From NCBI GenBank assembly GCA_016208305.1, contig JACQYI010000004.1, positions 1 to 32,549 on the forward strand: DNA of 32,549 nt, read 5' to 3'. The stretch comes from Oscillatoriophycideae cyanobacterium NC_groundwater_1537_Pr4_S-0.65um_50_18. Its GTDB lineage: Bacteria > Cyanobacteriota > Cyanobacteriia > Elainellales > Elainellaceae. Made by a program: the position numbers and the translations under genes. Position 1 is the first letter of the stretch; each line of letters starts with the position of its first letter. Positions 31,741 through 32,549 of the stretch are shown one piece after another. The notes beneath the pieces are model-generated. The model made no database searches, was not told the origin of the DNA, and saw only the letters and a program-made list of their open reading frames with translations.

Positions 31741-31753
31741 CACGTTAAAATAG
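31734..31753 (+). promoter_or_regulatory. Conserved promoter block of the aspartic-protease module, copy 2
   Basis: GATCGCTCA at 31734-31742 and TAAAAT at 31746-31751 repeat the block at 29973-29992 with identical spacing, 26 bases before the ATG at 31778. Confidence 0.45.
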
Positions 31754-31777
31754 GGAAACTTGCATCGAGGTCACGCC

Positions 31778-32047
31778 ATGACAGTTCGACAACCCCGCTA
31801 CAGCAAAGAAGAATTTGCTCGACGTGGCGACGAGATTTATGAATCTCAAATTCGCTCCCAGGTCGAAACAGAACAAGGCAAGATTGTGGCGATCGACATC
31901 GAAACCGGAGCCTTTGAAGTCGATGCTAGCGAAATTGAGGCGTGCGATCGCCTCGAAGCCCGTTATCCCGATGCTCAAATCTGGATTGTTCGCATCGGTT
32001 CTCGTCACGTTCGTCGATTTGGTGGACGGGTTCGGAGACTTGCATGA
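31778..32047 (+). CDS. Upstream protein of aspartic-protease module, copy 2
   Basis: An 89-residue paralogue of the 30023-30295 product: RQPRYSKEEFARRGDEIYES, VAIDIETGAFEVDA and YPDAQIWIVRIGSRHVRRFG. The start ATG 31778 matches the paralogue; six codons further upstream would also be open. The tail is more basic here (GGRVRRLA). Its TGA overlaps the ATG of the protease gene (ATGA). Sequence conservation is strongest in the N-terminal RYSKEE block and the VAIDIETG block, which may be the functional core. Confidence 0.85.
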   Translation: MTVRQPRYSKEEFARRGDEIYESQIRSQVETEQGKIVAIDIETGAFEVDASEIEACDRLEARYPDAQIWIVRIGSRHVRRFGGRVRRLA

Positions 32048-32418
32048 TTACGGGAGTGGTCAACGCAGATTTTGAACCCATCATTCCATTGTCAATTCGT
32101 CGTTCCAATGGTGCAGTTTTTCTACAAGATGCGATCGTAGATACTGGATTTAATGGTTGGTTGTCACTGCCTCCTGACTTGATTACTGAATTGAATTTGA
32201 TCTGGAAAAGACGAGGACGAGCCATTCTCGGAGATGGCAGTGAGTGTGTCTTTGATGTTTACGAAGCGGTTGTGGTCTGGGATGGAGCATTGCTAACCAT
32301 CCCAGTGGATGAAGCTGATTCAGATCTGCTGGTCGGGATGTCATTAATGGAAGGCTATCAACTCACTATTCAGGTTGCTGAGGATGGGTACGTTGAACTA
32401 CGCAAACGCATTGATTGA
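32044..32418 (+). CDS. Clan AA (retropepsin-like) aspartic protease, copy 2
   Basis: A 124-residue paralogue of the 30295-30663 product. The catalytic DTG is at 33-35 in IVDTGFNGWLSLP, with LGDGSECVFDVYEAVVVWDG and LLVGMSLMEGYQLTIQV following. The identical position of the DTG and the shared N-terminus (M-I-x-G-V-V-N) confirm duplication. Both catalytic features are intact. It overlaps the partner gene by four bases and ends 11 bases before a transposase remnant. Confidence 0.88.
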   Translation: MITGVVNADFEPIIPLSIRRSNGAVFLQDAIVDTGFNGWLSLPPDLITELNLIWKRRGRAILGDGSECVFDVYEAVVVWDGALLTIPVDEADSDLLVGMSLMEGYQLTIQVAEDGYVELRKRID

Positions 32419-32429
32419 GAGATATAGCC

Positions 32430-32549
32430 TTACGAAAGCACGTTAGGACATATTTTGAAAGCGGCATCGACACAATTACGAAAGCTATCAAATTCACTCC
32501 ACCGTTGTCGCATCCAATTTTTGAGTACAAACCACCAATGCTCAATCTT
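32430..32549 (-). mobile_element. 3' end of IS630-type transposase gene, cut by window edge
   Basis: The minus strand reads KIEHWWFVLKNWMRQRWSEF followed by DSFRNCVDAAFKICPNVLS and a stop codon at 32430-32432. KIEHWWFVLKN is the typical C-terminal DDE motif surroundings (the E of the triad) of IS630/Tc1-type transposases in cyanobacteria. The rest of the gene lies beyond the window, so completeness and inverted repeats cannot be judged. Confidence 0.88.

Overview
The window looks like a cyanobacterial chromosome, probably a filamentous Leptolyngbya/Oscillatoriales-type organism. The grounds are the density of HIP1 octamers (GCGATCGC), typical cyanobacterial proteins (ABA4-like carotenoid protein, a DUF2301 membrane protein, a PlsY-dikinase fusion, NadA beginning MFTTTL) and cyanobacterial-style intergenic repeats. 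The genus is inference only.

Layout. 1-616: remnant of an integron-type integrase behind a cluster of short repeats. 646-1101: a promoter, a strongly structured leader RNA with two crossing long-range stems, and a short reading frame that runs into a terminator. 1162-3411: sfsA, a Cys-rich small protein and nadA. 3478-7295 (minus strand): a CysA-type sulfate transporter ATPase, then a peptide-type substrate-binding lipoprotein and a DppB-type permease. 7585-8709: a phosphoribosyltransferase and an ABA4-like membrane protein. 8710-9334: repeats including a 163-bp MITE with clear terminal inverted repeats. 9335-11161: a TonB-like protein and an antitoxin/Doc pair. 11331-17652: purL, purF, a trmD whose 5' end is interrupted by a perfect 24-bp inverted repeat, and tldD. 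17707-20229: a small protein, a SpoU methyltransferase with a DUF62 SAM hydrolase, and a DUF2301 membrane protein. 20898-23858: a large fusion of a degenerate PlsY-like membrane domain with a dikinase of rifampin-phosphotransferase-like layout. 23987-26658: a small protein and tex.

26.7 kb to the end is an accessory island of small modules: a RelE/ParE toxin-antitoxin pair; a DUF6602 gene followed by a convincing integron attC site and lying in a HIP1-free stretch; an HNH nuclease with a small partner; two paralogous copies of a two-gene module (about 90-aa protein plus a retropepsin-like clan AA aspartic protease) whose genes overlap at stop/start; two paralogous ribbon-helix-helix proteins; and the 3' end of an IS630-type transposase. 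Copies of one HIP1-rich dispersed repeat separate these modules.

How the genes work together. PurL and PurF are two steps of purine synthesis. SpoU and DUF62, three bases apart, both use S-adenosylmethionine. The 26.7-32.5 kb block looks like an accumulation site for toxin-antitoxin-like and possible defence genes. The points most worth following are the leader RNA at 683-890, the integron cassette at about 27.8-28.8 kb, the duplicated aspartic-protease module, the PlsY-dikinase fusion and the damaged trmD start. No tRNA, rRNA or CRISPR array was seen.
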